Assembly: GCF_025141175.1 (NCBI RefSeq)
Contig: NZ_CP081155.1
Span: forward strand, 124,001 to 188,000
Direction of reading: 5' to 3'
From: Jannaschia sp. M317
Lineage (GTDB): Bacteria > Pseudomonadota > Alphaproteobacteria > Rhodobacterales > Rhodobacteraceae
Length of the DNA: 64,000 bases
How positions within the stretch are numbered: position 1 is the first letter of the stretch; each line of letters begins with the position of its first letter. Position numbers and translations under genes: made by a program. The notes beneath the pieces were generated by a model, which was not told the origin of the DNA, made no database searches, and saw only the letters and a program-made list of their open reading frames with translations. This document shows, piece by piece, positions 27,684 through 36,329 of the stretch.

Positions 27684-29110
27684 GCCCGGCGGGCCTCAGT
27701 GGTGGCGAGGGGGAAGACCTTGGCCGGGTTCAGCAGCCATTTGGGGTCCATGACATCCTTGATGCGCAGCTGCGCCTCCATGTCCTCGGGGGTGAACTGG
27801 TGATGCATGAGGTCGCGTTTCTCGATGCCGACACCGTGTTCCCCCGTCAGACAGCCGCCGACCTCGACGCAGAGCTTGAGGATCTCGGCCCCCAGCTCTT
27901 CGCAGATCTCCAGGTCGCCGGGCTTGTTGGCGTTGTACATGATCAGGGGGTGCATGTTGCCGTCACCCGCATGAAAGACGTTGCCGACGCGCAGGCCGTA
28001 CTTGTCCGACAGCGCCGAAATCCCCGCCAGGACGCGGGGCAGTTCGCTGACCGGGATGGTCCCGTCCAGGCACATGTAGTCGGAGATGCGGCCCGTCGCC
28101 CCGAAGGCCGATTTGCGGCCCAGCCAGATCTTGGCCGCCTCGTCGGAGGATTGCGATTGACGCAGTTCCACCGGGTCGTGACGGCGGGCGATGTCTTCGA
28201 TCAGGGCCAGTTGTTCGTCGATTTCCGCGTCGGAGCCTTCGACCTCGACGATCAGCAGAGCCTCGCAATCAGGGTAACCGGCATGGGCGTAATCCTCGAC
28301 GATGCCGATGATGATACGGTCCATGAATTCGATCGCAACGGGCAGGACGCCGGCCTTGATGATGTCGGCCACGCAGGCCCCTGCCACCTCCAGCGAGTCG
28401 AAGCCGATCAGGACCGGGCGCGCGCCTTCGGGCTTGGGCAGGATGCGCAGGGTCGCCTCGGTCACCACGCCAAGCTGCCCCTCGGAGCCGCAGACGACGC
28501 CCAACAGGTCGAGACCGCCCGCATCCATGTGAGCCCCGCCGATTTCAACCACGGTGCCGTCCATCTGCACCAGTGTCACGCCCAGCAGGTTGTTGGTGGT
28601 GACGCCATATTTCAGGCAATGCGCCCCGCCGGAATTCATCGCGATGTTGCCCGCGATGGCACAGGCCAGCTGGCTGCTGGGATCGGGGGCGTAGAAGAAC
28701 CCATCGCCTTCGACGGCGCCGGTGACCGACAGGTTCGTGCGCCCGGTCTGCACGCGGATGATGCGGTCGTCGTAGTCGACCTCCAACACCTCGGTCAGGC
28801 GGGCGACGCCCAGGATCACGCTGTCCGCGGTGGGCAGCGCCCCGCCCGCCAGCGATGTGCCGGACCCGCGGGGCACCACGGGCACGTTCATGTCGTGACA
28901 GATCCTGAGGACGGCCGCGACCTCGGCGGTGGAGGATGGCAGGACGGCGGCCAGAGGCGGGCAGCGATACGCGCTGAGCGCGTCGCATTCGTAGGCGCGC
29001 GTTTCTTCGAGTTCGTGGATCACGGCCTCGTCCGGCAGGACGGTCAGCAAACGGGACACCAGTTCCGCCTTGCGGTCGAGCACGAAGGGATCGGGCTTGG
29101 GCATTTCCAT
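27668..29110 (-). CDS. glcD: glycolate oxidase subunit GlcD
   Basis: 480 residues. The FAD-binding PCMH domain (about 50-230) shows VPRGSGTSLAGGALP and PDPSSQLACAIAGNIAMNSG; the C-terminal FAD-oxidase domain has GNVFHAGDGNMHPLI and TGEHGVGIEK. It is the catalytic flavoprotein of glycolate dehydrogenase. ATG 29110 has agagga at 9-14 bases upstream; ATG 29104 is an alternative. The frame is open to 29944 without homology. An inverted repeat resembling a GntR operator lies 25-50 bp upstream. Confidence 0.95.
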   Translation of the reverse strand: MEMPKPDPFVLDRKAELVSRLLTVLPDEAVIHELEETRAYECDALSAYRCPPLAAVLPSSTAEVAAVLRICHDMNVPVVPRGSGTSLAGGALPTADSVILGVARLTEVLEVDYDDRIIRVQTGRTNLSVTGAVEGDGFFYAPDPSSQLACAIAGNIAMNSGGAHCLKYGVTTNNLLGVTLVQMDGTVVEIGGAHMDAGGLDLLGVVCGSEGQLGVVTEATLRILPKPEGARPVLIGFDSLEVAGACVADIIKAGVLPVAIEFMDRIIIGIVEDYAHAGYPDCEALLIVEVEGSDAEIDEQLALIEDIARRHDPVELRQSQSSDEAAKIWLGRKSAFGATGRISDYMCLDGTIPVSELPRVLAGISALSDKYGLRVGNVFHAGDGNMHPLIMYNANKPGDLEICEELGAEILKLCVEVGGCLTGEHGVGIEKRDLMHHQFTPEDMEAQLRIKDVMDPKWLLNPAKVFPLATTEARRAQNFS

Positions 29111-29134
29111 GGCGGGTCCTCTGGCGTTTCGAAG

Positions 29135-29159
29135 AATTGGTAAAGTTATATAACCAATT
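29135..29159. promoter_or_regulatory. candidate GntR/FadR-type operator and promoter upstream of glcD
   Basis: aattggt (29135-29141) and accaatt (29153-29159) are inverted half-sites; between them lies a perfect 10-bp palindrome gttatataac (29145-29154). FadR-subfamily GntR regulators such as GlcC, PdhR and LldR bind TTGGT/ACCAA-type palindromes, though usually with a shorter spacer. It sits between the divergent glcD and GNAT genes. No glcC-like gene is adjacent. Confidence 0.55.
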
Positions 29160-29248
29160 TCCGAAATGACAAGCCCGGAGTCACCGTCGTCGCCTTGACG
29201 ACCGCAATCCGGAACCGCGAGGTGACAGACAGACCGGAGAGTGAACAG

Positions 29249-29770
29249 ATGCCGAACCGCACCGACGCCCTTGTCGCCGTCTATGAAGCAGCCTTTGCAG
29301 CGTCGGACGGCGCGGACGAAGGTCGGCTTGTCGGAACGCTTGCCCGTGGCCTGCTGACGCGGGTGGAACAGGCGGACCTGCGTGTCCAGGCCACCTGGGA
29401 CGGGGACGTGGCGACCGGCTGCATCATCTGGACACGTCTTCGGTTCATAGCAGAGGGGCCGGTCGTCTATCTTTTGTCGCCGGTCGCGGTCGCGCCGGGT
29501 CATCAGGGGCAGGGCCTGGGTCAGGAATTGATCCGCCGCGGGTTGGACGCGCTCCGGGGGGAAGGGGTTGCGATGGCTGTCACCTATGGCAGCCCCGACT
29601 ATTATGGGCGCGTCGGCTTTCGGCCTGTCGCGCCGTCGGACGTCGCTCCGCCGCATCCCTTGTCGCAGCCGGAGGGCTGGCTGGCACGTTCGTTGGACGC
29701 AACGGCGCCGACCTCGCTGCGCGGTGCGTCCCGATGTGTCGGGCCGCTCGACGATCCGGCCTATTGGTAG
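29249..29770 (+). CDS. GNAT-family N-acetyltransferase
   Basis: 173 residues. The acetyl-CoA binding motif A is VAPGHQGQGLGQELIRRGLD (R/Q-x-x-G-x-G type) and is followed by TYGSPDYYGRVGF, a pattern of putative YhbS/YedL-like acetyltransferases. The substrate is unknown. ATG 29249 is preferred because ggagag lies 8 bases upstream; the frame extends to a TTG at 29195. The gene is divergent from glcD. Confidence 0.8.
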   Translation: MPNRTDALVAVYEAAFAASDGADEGRLVGTLARGLLTRVEQADLRVQATWDGDVATGCIIWTRLRFIAEGPVVYLLSPVAVAPGHQGQGLGQELIRRGLDALRGEGVAMAVTYGSPDYYGRVGFRPVAPSDVAPPHPLSQPEGWLARSLDATAPTSLRGASRCVGPLDDPAYW

Positions 29771-29982
29771 GGCACCGGATGACCGCGCGCCGCGTGCCGG
29801 GCGCGCCCGACCGTTGACCAGATGGAGCGTTGCCGGGCGGGAGGAACCGGTGCCGTCAGCGGGTTCGTCCGAGTGACAGGGACCGCGAACCCGCACCGAG
29901 GGGTGCACACTCGGGCATCGCCCCCTCCCGCCCGTTTGGGACACACGGTGCCAACTGGCAGACGGGCACCGTGCATGGGCCG
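29771..29982. other. intergenic segment with two inverted repeats
   Basis: No ORF with support. gcgggttcg (29859-29867) pairs with cgaacccgc (29886-29894), and cacggtgcc (29944-29952) pairs with ggcaccgtg (29965-29973). The second lies 10 bp past the OsmC stop codon and may mark the 3' end of the long minus-strand transport operon, although no U-run follows it. Confidence 0.5.
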
Positions 29983-30438
29983 TCAGGCCCGTTCCCAGCT
30001 TTCGACGATATCACAGCCCGCTTCGCGCAAGATGACGGAAACGGGGCATTTTTCGGCCACCGTATCGCGCAGTTGGGCGATCTGTTCGTCGGTGGCGTCG
30101 GTCGTCAGGATCACCCGCAACTCGATCTTGGGAAAGGGTTTGCGCACCTCGGCCTTGCCGAAGACGCCGCGGGTATCGAAGTGGCCGGTCAGCTCGAACT
30201 GCATGTCGGTCAGCTTGATCTTCATCAGACCGGCGACGTAGCTGGTGATGACATTGGTGCAGCCCAGGAACGACGACAGCATCGTTTCCAGCGGGGTGGC
30301 ATGCAGATCGGTGCCCCCCCTTTCCTTGGGCTCATCGGTGATGACCTGGTGGCCGCGTGCCGTGAGGACGGTCTTTGCCGCCGTCTCGGAGCCGCCGCCC
30401 ACGTGGATCTTGAACAGGTCGGGCATGACATGCGCCAT
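29983..30438 (-). CDS. OsmC family protein
   Basis: 151 residues of the OsmC/Ohr fold. The two redox cysteines are in SFLGCTNVIT and EKCPVSVIL, the usual pair for thiol-dependent peroxide reduction. The subgroup resembles YhfA/OsmC-like proteins more than Ohr. ATG 30438 with aaggaga upstream. It is the last gene of the long unit beginning at 36165 and starts 17 bp after livF, so a role in detoxifying something linked to the transported substrate is possible but unproven. Confidence 0.85.
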   Translation of the reverse strand: MAHVMPDLFKIHVGGGSETAAKTVLTARGHQVITDEPKERGGTDLHATPLETMLSSFLGCTNVITSYVAGLMKIKLTDMQFELTGHFDTRGVFGKAEVRKPFPKIELRVILTTDATDEQIAQLRDTVAEKCPVSVILREAGCDIVESWERA

Positions 30439-30455
30439 TGCGTGTCTCCTTGAAA

Positions 30456-31160
30456 TCAGACGGTAAGGTAGCGTTTCACGAGGTCGGGATCGTCCCGCAC
30501 CTCTTGCGGTTTGCCCTCGAATTTCACCTCGCCCTTTTCCAGGATGTAGACCCGGTCCGAGAGCGACAGGACGAATTCGAGGTTCTGTTCGGCCAGGACC
30601 AGCGACAGCCCCCCCGCCTTGAGCGAGGCAATCTGGTCGCGCAGCTTGTCGACGACCAGCGGGGCCAGCCCCTCGGACGGCTCGTCCAGCAGCAGGATGT
30701 CGGGGTTGCCCATGAGCGACCGCGCGATGGTCAGCATCTGTTGCTGCCCGCCGGACAGATAACCGCCCTTGCGCTCCTTGAAGGTCTCCAACTCCGGGAA
30801 GAGGGCATAGACCTTGGCCTCGTCCCATTCGTCGGCCTTGCCGCGCGACCGGCGTGCGATGTCGAGGTTTTCCCAAACCGTGAGTTCGGGAAAGACGCGG
30901 CGGTCTTCGGGGACGAACCCGATGCCGAGGCGGGCGATATCGTAGGTTTCCATCCCCAGGGTTTCCTGCCCCTTCCACTTGACCGACCCGGAATGCGGCG
31001 GCGTCAGCCCGTTGATGGACCGCATGGTGGTGGATTTGCCCACGCCGTTGCGGCCCAGCAGGCCCACGCATTCGCCGTCTTCGACCCTGATCGAGATGCC
31101 GAAAAGGACTTCGGAAATGCCGTAGGCAGTGTGGATTCCTGATACGTCAAGCAGCGTCAT
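30456..31160 (-). CDS. livF: branched-chain amino acid-type ABC transporter ATPase LivF
   Basis: 234 residues. Walker A GRNGVGKST, signature LSGGQQQM, Walker B ILLLDEPSEGLAP and switch-region residues AEQN are complete; the EDRRVFPELTVWENL block is typical of LivF. It energises uptake through LivHM. Its ATG lies inside the 3' end of livG (14-bp overlap). The substrate cannot be fixed; the operon context (lactonase and tautomerase) suggests something other than a plain amino acid. Confidence 0.9.
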   Translation of the reverse strand: MTLLDVSGIHTAYGISEVLFGISIRVEDGECVGLLGRNGVGKSTTMRSINGLTPPHSGSVKWKGQETLGMETYDIARLGIGFVPEDRRVFPELTVWENLDIARRSRGKADEWDEAKVYALFPELETFKERKGGYLSGGQQQMLTIARSLMGNPDILLLDEPSEGLAPLVVDKLRDQIASLKAGGLSLVLAEQNLEFVLSLSDRVYILEKGEVKFEGKPQEVRDDPDLVKRYLTV

Positions 31161-31902
31161 CGGCGTGCCCCCCCAGATAGATCCGGCGGACCTCTGCGTT
31201 GTTGCGCACCTCTTCGGGGCTGCCGGTTGCGATCAGCTCTCCGTGGTGCAGGACGGACATGCGGTCGGCGATGGCAAAGACCACCTGCATGTCGTGTTCG
31301 GTGAACAGAAGCGTCAGCTTGCGGCGCGAGGCGATGTCCCCGATCAGCTTGATCGATTCCAGCGTTTCCTGCGGCGACATGCCCGCCGTCGGCTCGTCCA
31401 GCAGCAGCAGGTCCGGCTCGGACGACAGGGCGATGGCCAGTTCCAGCTGCTTCTGCTTGCCGTAGGACATGAGGCCGGCGGTGGTGTCCGCCTCTTCGGT
31501 CAGGCGCACGAGATCCAGCATGCGGGCGGTTTCCTCGCGGAACAGGGTCGCCCCCGGAGACCACAGGTTGAACATCAGGTTCTTGTCCGCAATCAACGCG
31601 ACCTGCACGTTTTCGAACACCGACAGCTTGGGATAGATGTTGATGCGCTGAAACGACCGCGCGATCCCCATCTTGACGATCCGACTGGGGGATTTGCCCG
31701 TGATCAGCTCGCCCTTGTAGTGGACCTTGCCCGCAGTGGGCATCAACTGCCCGGTGATCGAGTTGAAGAAGGTCGTCTTGCCCGCCCCGTTGGGGCCGAG
31801 GATCGCGTGTTTCTCGCCCTCCTCCAGGTCCAGGTGAATGCCGTTGAGCGCCTGGAACCCGGAGAAATTCATGCCGAGGTCTTTGATCGACAACATGCTC
31901 AT
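31147..31902 (-). CDS. livG: branched-chain amino acid-type ABC transporter ATPase LivG
   Basis: 251 residues. Walker A GPNGAGKTT, the LivG-type GIARSFQRINIYPKLSVFEN block, signature-like SYGKQKQLELA and Walker B LLLLDEPTAGMSP. The signature is SYGKQ rather than LSGGQ, a feature shared by many LivG proteins that have LSYGxQ. ATG 31902 overlaps the livM stop (ATGA, 31899-31902). Partner of LivF at the cytoplasmic face of LivHM. Confidence 0.9.
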   Translation of the reverse strand: MSMLSIKDLGMNFSGFQALNGIHLDLEEGEKHAILGPNGAGKTTFFNSITGQLMPTAGKVHYKGELITGKSPSRIVKMGIARSFQRINIYPKLSVFENVQVALIADKNLMFNLWSPGATLFREETARMLDLVRLTEEADTTAGLMSYGKQKQLELAIALSSEPDLLLLDEPTAGMSPQETLESIKLIGDIASRRKLTLLFTEHDMQVVFAIADRMSVLHHGELIATGSPEEVRNNAEVRRIYLGGHADDAA

Positions 31903-32822
31903 TTCTTCTTCTCCGCGCGCTTGGTGGTGACGCCCATGATCCCGTCGGGCATGAAGAACAGCACCAGCAAAAGGATGATCCCCAGAACGGTCGGCCAGTA
32001 GATCGTGATTTCGGTGATGAAGCGGTCCAGAAGGATCAGCACCGCCGCCCCCACCGCCGGGCCGACAAAGGACCCGAAGCCGCCAAGGATGGTCATGATC
32101 ATCACTTCGGCCGATTGCGTCCACCAGGCGGATTCCACGAACACCGCGTGGTTGAACATGGTGAACAGCGCCCCGGCCAGTCCGGCAAAGGTCCCCGCCA
32201 GAACAAAGGCGACCAATTGGATGCGCCGCACATCGACGCCGATGAATTCGGCCCGGTTGCGGTTTTCGCGGGTCGCGACCAGCGTGAAGCCATAGGCCGA
32301 GTTCACGATCCGCCACATGACCCAGGCGCACAGGCCCAGCATGAACAACGTGAAGTAGAAGAACCGCACGGGTTCATCCAGCCAGGTCGGCACGGCCACG
32401 CCAATGAACCCGGTGTCGCCATTGGTCACCGCGACCCATTTGAACGCCACGGCCCAGACCAGCATCCCGAAAGCCAGCGTCAGCATCGAGAAGTAGATTT
32501 CTGTCAGCTTGACGCAGAAATAGCCGATCACGAGGGCACAGACGCCCGACAGCAGGACCGAGGCCGGGAAGGCCAGGATGAAGGGCCAACCCAGCGTGGT
32601 CAGCAAGACCGCGCAGGCATAGGCCCCGATCGCGAAGTAGGCGGCATGGCCGAAAGAGATCAGGCCGCCATAGCCCAGCAGGATATTGAAGCTGAGCGCG
32701 AAGAGCGCGAAAATCATGATCTCGGTCGTCAGGTAGACCAGGAACAGACCGCCAAACAGGGGCACCAGCGCCAGCGCGGCTGCGACCGCGGCCAGAATGA
32801 TAAGGTTACGTTTCGTGATCAT
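31899..32822 (-). CDS. livM: branched-chain amino acid-type ABC transporter permease LivM
   Basis: 307 residues, 8-9 hydrophobic helices. The LivM motif GYGGLISFGHAAYFAIGAYA lies near residue 49 and the C-terminal NHAVFVESAWWTQSAEVMIM / ILGGFGSFVGPAVGA block is conserved. It forms the membrane channel with LivH. Stop overlaps livG start; it begins 1 bp after the livH stop. Confidence 0.9.
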   Translation of the reverse strand: MITKRNLIILAAVAAALALVPLFGGLFLVYLTTEIMIFALFALSFNILLGYGGLISFGHAAYFAIGAYACAVLLTTLGWPFILAFPASVLLSGVCALVIGYFCVKLTEIYFSMLTLAFGMLVWAVAFKWVAVTNGDTGFIGVAVPTWLDEPVRFFYFTLFMLGLCAWVMWRIVNSAYGFTLVATRENRNRAEFIGVDVRRIQLVAFVLAGTFAGLAGALFTMFNHAVFVESAWWTQSAEVMIMTILGGFGSFVGPAVGAAVLILLDRFITEITIYWPTVLGIILLLVLFFMPDGIMGVTTKRAEKKK

Positions 32823-32823
32823 G

Positions 32824-33714
32824 TCACTTCGCCTCCGGCTTGCCGAGAATGCCCCAGGGGCGGACCATCAGAACGACGACCATCACCAGGTAGACCAGCA
32901 CGATTTCGAAGTCGGGCAGCAGCATCACTCCGAAGGAGTTCAGCAGCCCGAGGATGAGGGCACCGAGGAAGGCACCGCCGAGGCTGCCCAGACCGCCGAT
33001 GATGACGATGATGAAGCACTGCACGATGATTTCCGCATCCATGCCCGCCGAGAGCGAGATGGCCGGTGCCGCAAGCGCCCCGCCGAAGCCCGCAAGGGCC
33101 GATCCGGCGACGAAGACCAGCAGATAGATGCGGCCCACATTGATCCCGAGGCTTTCGAGCATCTCACGATCCTGCGTCGCGGCGCGCACGAAACGGCCTG
33201 CGCGGGTGCGGTTGACGAAATACCACATGGTCAGGGCCACAACGACGCCGATGACGCACAGCAGAAGGCGATAGGTGGGATACCAGGCAATCCCCAGATC
33301 GGTGGCCCCGGTAAAGCCGGGCGGCAACGATACCGACAGAACCTGCGTGCCCCAGGTGACCTTGACCAGGTCCCCGATGATCATCACCAGCGCGAAGGTA
33401 AACAGCAGCTGATAGAGATGGTCGCGGTCATAGAGATGGCGCAGCATCGTGCGCTCTACCCCGTAGGCAAAGACGGCCAGCGCCGCAGCCGAGCCGAGCA
33501 CCGCGAACCAGAAGCCGCCCGGAAAGCCCGAAAGCCAGCCCACCAGCGAAAAGCAGACGTAGCCGCCCAGCATGTAGAACGCGCCATGGGCAAAGTTCAG
33601 CACGCGCAGCACGCCAAGGATAAGTGTCAGTCCGGCTGCAATGATGAACAGGCTCATCCCGAGGGAGACGCCGTTGAGCAGCTGGATGAAGAGAAGCATT
33701 GGATTGTTGAACAT
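32824..33714 (-). CDS. livH: branched-chain amino acid-type ABC transporter permease LivH
   Basis: 296 residues with eight predicted helices. FIQLLNGVSLGMSLFIIAAG and LNFAHGAFYMLGGY near the N-terminus and GGLGSLGGAFLGALILG near the C-terminus are LivH signatures. It is preceded by a terminator-like hairpin that separates it from the binding-protein gene. Confidence 0.9.
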   Translation of the reverse strand: MFNNPMLLFIQLLNGVSLGMSLFIIAAGLTLILGVLRVLNFAHGAFYMLGGYVCFSLVGWLSGFPGGFWFAVLGSAAALAVFAYGVERTMLRHLYDRDHLYQLLFTFALVMIIGDLVKVTWGTQVLSVSLPPGFTGATDLGIAWYPTYRLLLCVIGVVVALTMWYFVNRTRAGRFVRAATQDREMLESLGINVGRIYLLVFVAGSALAGFGGALAAPAISLSAGMDAEIIVQCFIIVIIGGLGSLGGAFLGALILGLLNSFGVMLLPDFEIVLVYLVMVVVLMVRPWGILGKPEAK

Positions 33715-33734
33715 TCACCTGGTCCCGTGTTTCC

Positions 33735-33796
33735 AAAAAAGTCGGCCGACCGGGGAACGCGCCCGGAGCAGATGCCCCGGACGCACGGCCGGCCGA
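33735..33796 (-). terminator. partial terminator between binding-protein gene and livH
   Basis: On the minus strand, tcggccgg...ccgg-type arms (33742-33755 with 33775-33796 on the plus strand: tcggccgaccgggg and ccccgg...cggccga) form a long GC hairpin followed by six U (complement of 33735-33740). Lying between livK-like and livH genes, it would let the binding protein be made in excess over the permease, as is usual in such operons. Confidence 0.7.
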
Positions 33797-33808
33797 AGGG
33801 AGGAACAG

Positions 33809-35011
33809 TCAGTCCATGATGTCGTCGGCGGGGATGTACTCGACCGGGTCCATGCGCCGGTACGGGTAGGCCGCATCGCTCGACTGGACCATCTTGCCCC
33901 AGAACTGGCCACGGTTGGCCTGGTGATCAGAGGCGCGCATGTGCTGCGGCCCGATCGGGGTGTCGATGGTCAGCCCTTCGAGGGCTGCAATCACGGCGTC
34001 CGTCTCGTCGGTGCCCGCCTTGGCGATGGCCTCGGTCAGGAACTTGGCCGAGACATAGCCGGTCACCGGCCAGGACGGGGCGTGATCGACGCCCAGGCGT
34101 TCGTTCACGGCGGCGGTGAATTCCAGGTGCTCGGGCGTTTCCGGGAAATAGAACACCTCGTAGGAGTTGGCCCAGATGCCTTCGGGCATGTCGGCACCCA
34201 TCTGCTCGGCGATTTCGGGCGAACCGACTTCACCGGCGGTGATGTATTCGACCTGCTGGAAGAAACCGAAGGGTGCCGCCTGCTTGGCGAAGGCCGGGAA
34301 CAGGCCGCCCCAGATGCCCGAGAACACGCCGTCACAGCCGGCGGCCATCAGGTTGGTGATATGCGCCGTATAGTCGGTCGTGCCGTTCTTGGGCCATTCC
34401 TGGGCGACGATTTCCGCACCCGGACGGATCTGGGCGATATGGGCCGAGAACGCCTCGTCCAGGGAGTGGCCGTAGGAATAATCCATCAGGATCGTGCAGA
34501 TCCGGTCCAGACCCAGACGGTCGGCCAGGATCGCGGCGGACTTACCTTCGGTGTTGGTGTTGGCCGCGGCGCGGAACACGTACTTGTGGAAGTTCTCGGC
34601 GTTGGTGATCTGCGTCGTCTTGGGAATGGCGGCGATGTAGATCGTCTCTTCCTGCTTGGCGACGGCGGAAATCGCCTGTCCCTCGGACGAGCTGACGCCG
34701 CCGATCAGGAAGTCGACCTCTTCGCGGGCGATCAATTCGCGCGCCATGGCGGTCGCCTCGGAGGGGTCGCATTTGGAATCGCGGTGCACCAGCACGACCG
34801 GCTTGCCGTTCAGGCCGCCATTGGCATTGATGCCTTCGACCAGCATTTCGGTGCCTTCCAGAGCGAAACTGCCAAAGATCTGGCAGGGGCCCGACGTCGG
34901 ATAGAGCAGGCCGATGCGGACCTCGCTGTCGTCGGCCATCGCGAACGTCGGGACCAGCGCGGTGGTCGTCAGCGCGGCAACCGCACCGAGGGTGGTAAGT
35001 TTCTTAGACAT
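33809..35011 (-). CDS. ABC transporter substrate-binding protein (LivK/UrtA-like)
   Basis: 400 residues, with a signal peptide (MSKKLTTLGAVAALTTTALV, cleavage near FAMA-DD) and a type I periplasmic-binding fold (VRIGLLYPTSGPCQIFG, DFLIGGVSSSEGQAISAVAK, YSYGHSLDEAF). The SGPCQIFG start and EYIPADDIMD end resemble the UrtA/FmdD-like and amide/urea-binding subgroup more than classic leucine-binding proteins. ATG 35011 has a strong ggagga ribosome site. The gene lies 60 bp downstream of the SMP-30 gene. Confidence 0.85.
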   Translation of the reverse strand: MSKKLTTLGAVAALTTTALVPTFAMADDSEVRIGLLYPTSGPCQIFGSFALEGTEMLVEGINANGGLNGKPVVLVHRDSKCDPSEATAMARELIAREEVDFLIGGVSSSEGQAISAVAKQEETIYIAAIPKTTQITNAENFHKYVFRAAANTNTEGKSAAILADRLGLDRICTILMDYSYGHSLDEAFSAHIAQIRPGAEIVAQEWPKNGTTDYTAHITNLMAAGCDGVFSGIWGGLFPAFAKQAAPFGFFQQVEYITAGEVGSPEIAEQMGADMPEGIWANSYEVFYFPETPEHLEFTAAVNERLGVDHAPSWPVTGYVSAKFLTEAIAKAGTDETDAVIAALEGLTIDTPIGPQHMRASDHQANRGQFWGKMVQSSDAAYPYRRMDPVEYIPADDIMD

Positions 35012-35071
35012 TTCATGTCCTCCCATGGGTTTGTGTATCGGGCTCCGGCGGGTCCTCCTCCGCCGGTCCGA

Positions 35072-35959
35072 TCAGAACAGCGGCAGCCCCGCCGTCCTGG
35101 TCTTCGTCCGGTAGAGCGAGGTGGATGACGTGAAGAACATCTCCTTCAGGTCGTCGCCGCCCCAGGCGAAATTCGCGGTGAACTCTTCCATCTCGATCAC
35201 GCCGAGACAGGTCTTGTCGGGGGTGACCACATGCACCCCGCCCGGCCCCGTGCAGTAGAGATTGCCGGCGCTGTCGATCTTCATGCCGTCGGGATGCCCG
35301 GGCTTGTCGCCGGTCAGTTCCGTCCAGACGTCGCCGCCCGTGACACCGCCATCTGCGGCCACGTCGAAGCAGCGGATGTGCTTGTGCTCGGTGTCGTTGA
35401 CGAACAGCCTGGAGTGGTCGAGCGAGAAGCAAAGACCATTCGGCTGCCCGAAATCATCGGCCAGGCAGGTCAGCGTTTCGCCGTCCGGGGTCACGACATA
35501 GACGCCCTGGTAATCCAGCTCGCAGTCCCGTTCGACCCCGTAGTAATCAAGCCGTCCGTAGGTCGGATCGGTGAAATAGATCAACCCGTCGCGCCGCACG
35601 ACGATGTCGTTGGGGCTGTTCAGCTCCTTGCCGTTGTAGTGGCTGGCCAGCACGGTGATCGTGCCGTCCTGTTCGGTCCGGGTCACACGGCTGGTGGCGT
35701 GTTCGCAGGTCACCATGCGGCCCTGCGCATCGTAGGTATTGCCGTTGGCCATGTCGGACGGCTTGCGGAATGTCTCGATCCGGCCATCGGGGTGCCAGCG
35801 GCGGATGTGATTGCCGGGCATATCCGAAAAGGTCAGGTGCTTTTCGACCGGGTGCCAGATCGGACCTTCGGTGAAGTCGAAACCGGTGCCCAGCTTTTCC
35901 AGAACGCAATCGTCACCGATGACATCCCGAAACCGTTCGTCGCGGATTTCGACGCTCAT
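35072..35959 (-). CDS. SMP-30/gluconolactonase family protein
   Basis: 295 residues of the six-bladed beta-propeller SMP-30/Gnl/LRE family. Metal-binding residues are suggested by FTEGPIWHP (Glu), NSPNDIVV (Asn-Asp) and HPDGMKID (Asp). These enzymes hydrolyse sugar or other lactones; no signal peptide is seen, so cytosolic. Its ATG overlaps the stop of the tautomerase gene (35956-35959), so the two are coupled and probably act in sequence on the substrate brought in by the downstream transporter. Confidence 0.85.
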   Translation of the reverse strand: MSVEIRDERFRDVIGDDCVLEKLGTGFDFTEGPIWHPVEKHLTFSDMPGNHIRRWHPDGRIETFRKPSDMANGNTYDAQGRMVTCEHATSRVTRTEQDGTITVLASHYNGKELNSPNDIVVRRDGLIYFTDPTYGRLDYYGVERDCELDYQGVYVVTPDGETLTCLADDFGQPNGLCFSLDHSRLFVNDTEHKHIRCFDVAADGGVTGGDVWTELTGDKPGHPDGMKIDSAGNLYCTGPGGVHVVTPDKTCLGVIEMEEFTANFAWGGDDLKEMFFTSSTSLYRTKTRTAGLPLF

Positions 35960-36165
35960 GACTCGGCCCGAAGCTCTTTGACGCGGACGCCGCCGGCGAA
36001 CCAGTCGGTCTCGGCGACCTCTTCGAAGACGACCCAGACGTTTTCCCTGGGGATGCCCGCCGCGTCGCTGATCGCATCGGTGACGGCGGTATTCACCTTG
36101 GCTTTGATGCCCTCGGGGTCATGGGCAATGACCTCCTTGACGATGCGAATGTTTACGAATGGCAT
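35956..36165 (-). CDS. 4-oxalocrotonate tautomerase family protein
   Basis: 69 residues beginning MPFVNIRI: after removal of Met, Pro1 would be the catalytic base of the tautomerase superfamily. KVNTAVTDAISDAAGIPREN and VWVVFEEV fit the 4-OT-like fold. Enzymes of this group tautomerise or dehalogenate small keto acids. It is the first gene of the long operon that includes SMP-30 and the Liv transporter. Upstream lies a 20-bp palindrome shared with the neighbouring two-component operon. Confidence 0.85.
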   Translation of the reverse strand: MPFVNIRIVKEVIAHDPEGIKAKVNTAVTDAISDAAGIPRENVWVVFEEVAETDWFAGGVRVKELRAES

Positions 36166-36293
36166 CTCAGTTCTCTCCCTTGTCTCGCACCTGGTCCGCC
36201 ATGGCGGGGCCGGGTGGTTGATCGAAGGCTAGGCGAGCGGTGCGGCCACGTATCCGTGACAATGCGCAAAGCCTGAGCGGTGCCCCGCATTAA

Positions 36294-36313
36294 CCTTGCG
36301 GGTTCCCGCAAGG
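36294..36313. promoter_or_regulatory. 20-bp palindrome, candidate response-regulator operator (site 1)
   Basis: ccttgcggg (36294-36302), tt, cccgcaagg (36305-36313): perfect 9-bp arms. The same core TGCGGG-NN-CCCGCA recurs at 38464-38477 upstream of the histidine kinase gene. This copy is 129 bp upstream of the tautomerase start and 17 bp after the response-regulator stop, so a terminator role is also possible, but no U-run follows on the minus strand. Confidence 0.6.
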
Positions 36314-36329
36314 CTTTGTCGTAAAATGA

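Noticed and set aside
29857..29894. tRNA-like or attachment-site remnant around gcgggttcg / cgaacccgc
   Set aside because: Only one arm pair exists; no cloverleaf can be drawn and no recombinase is nearby.
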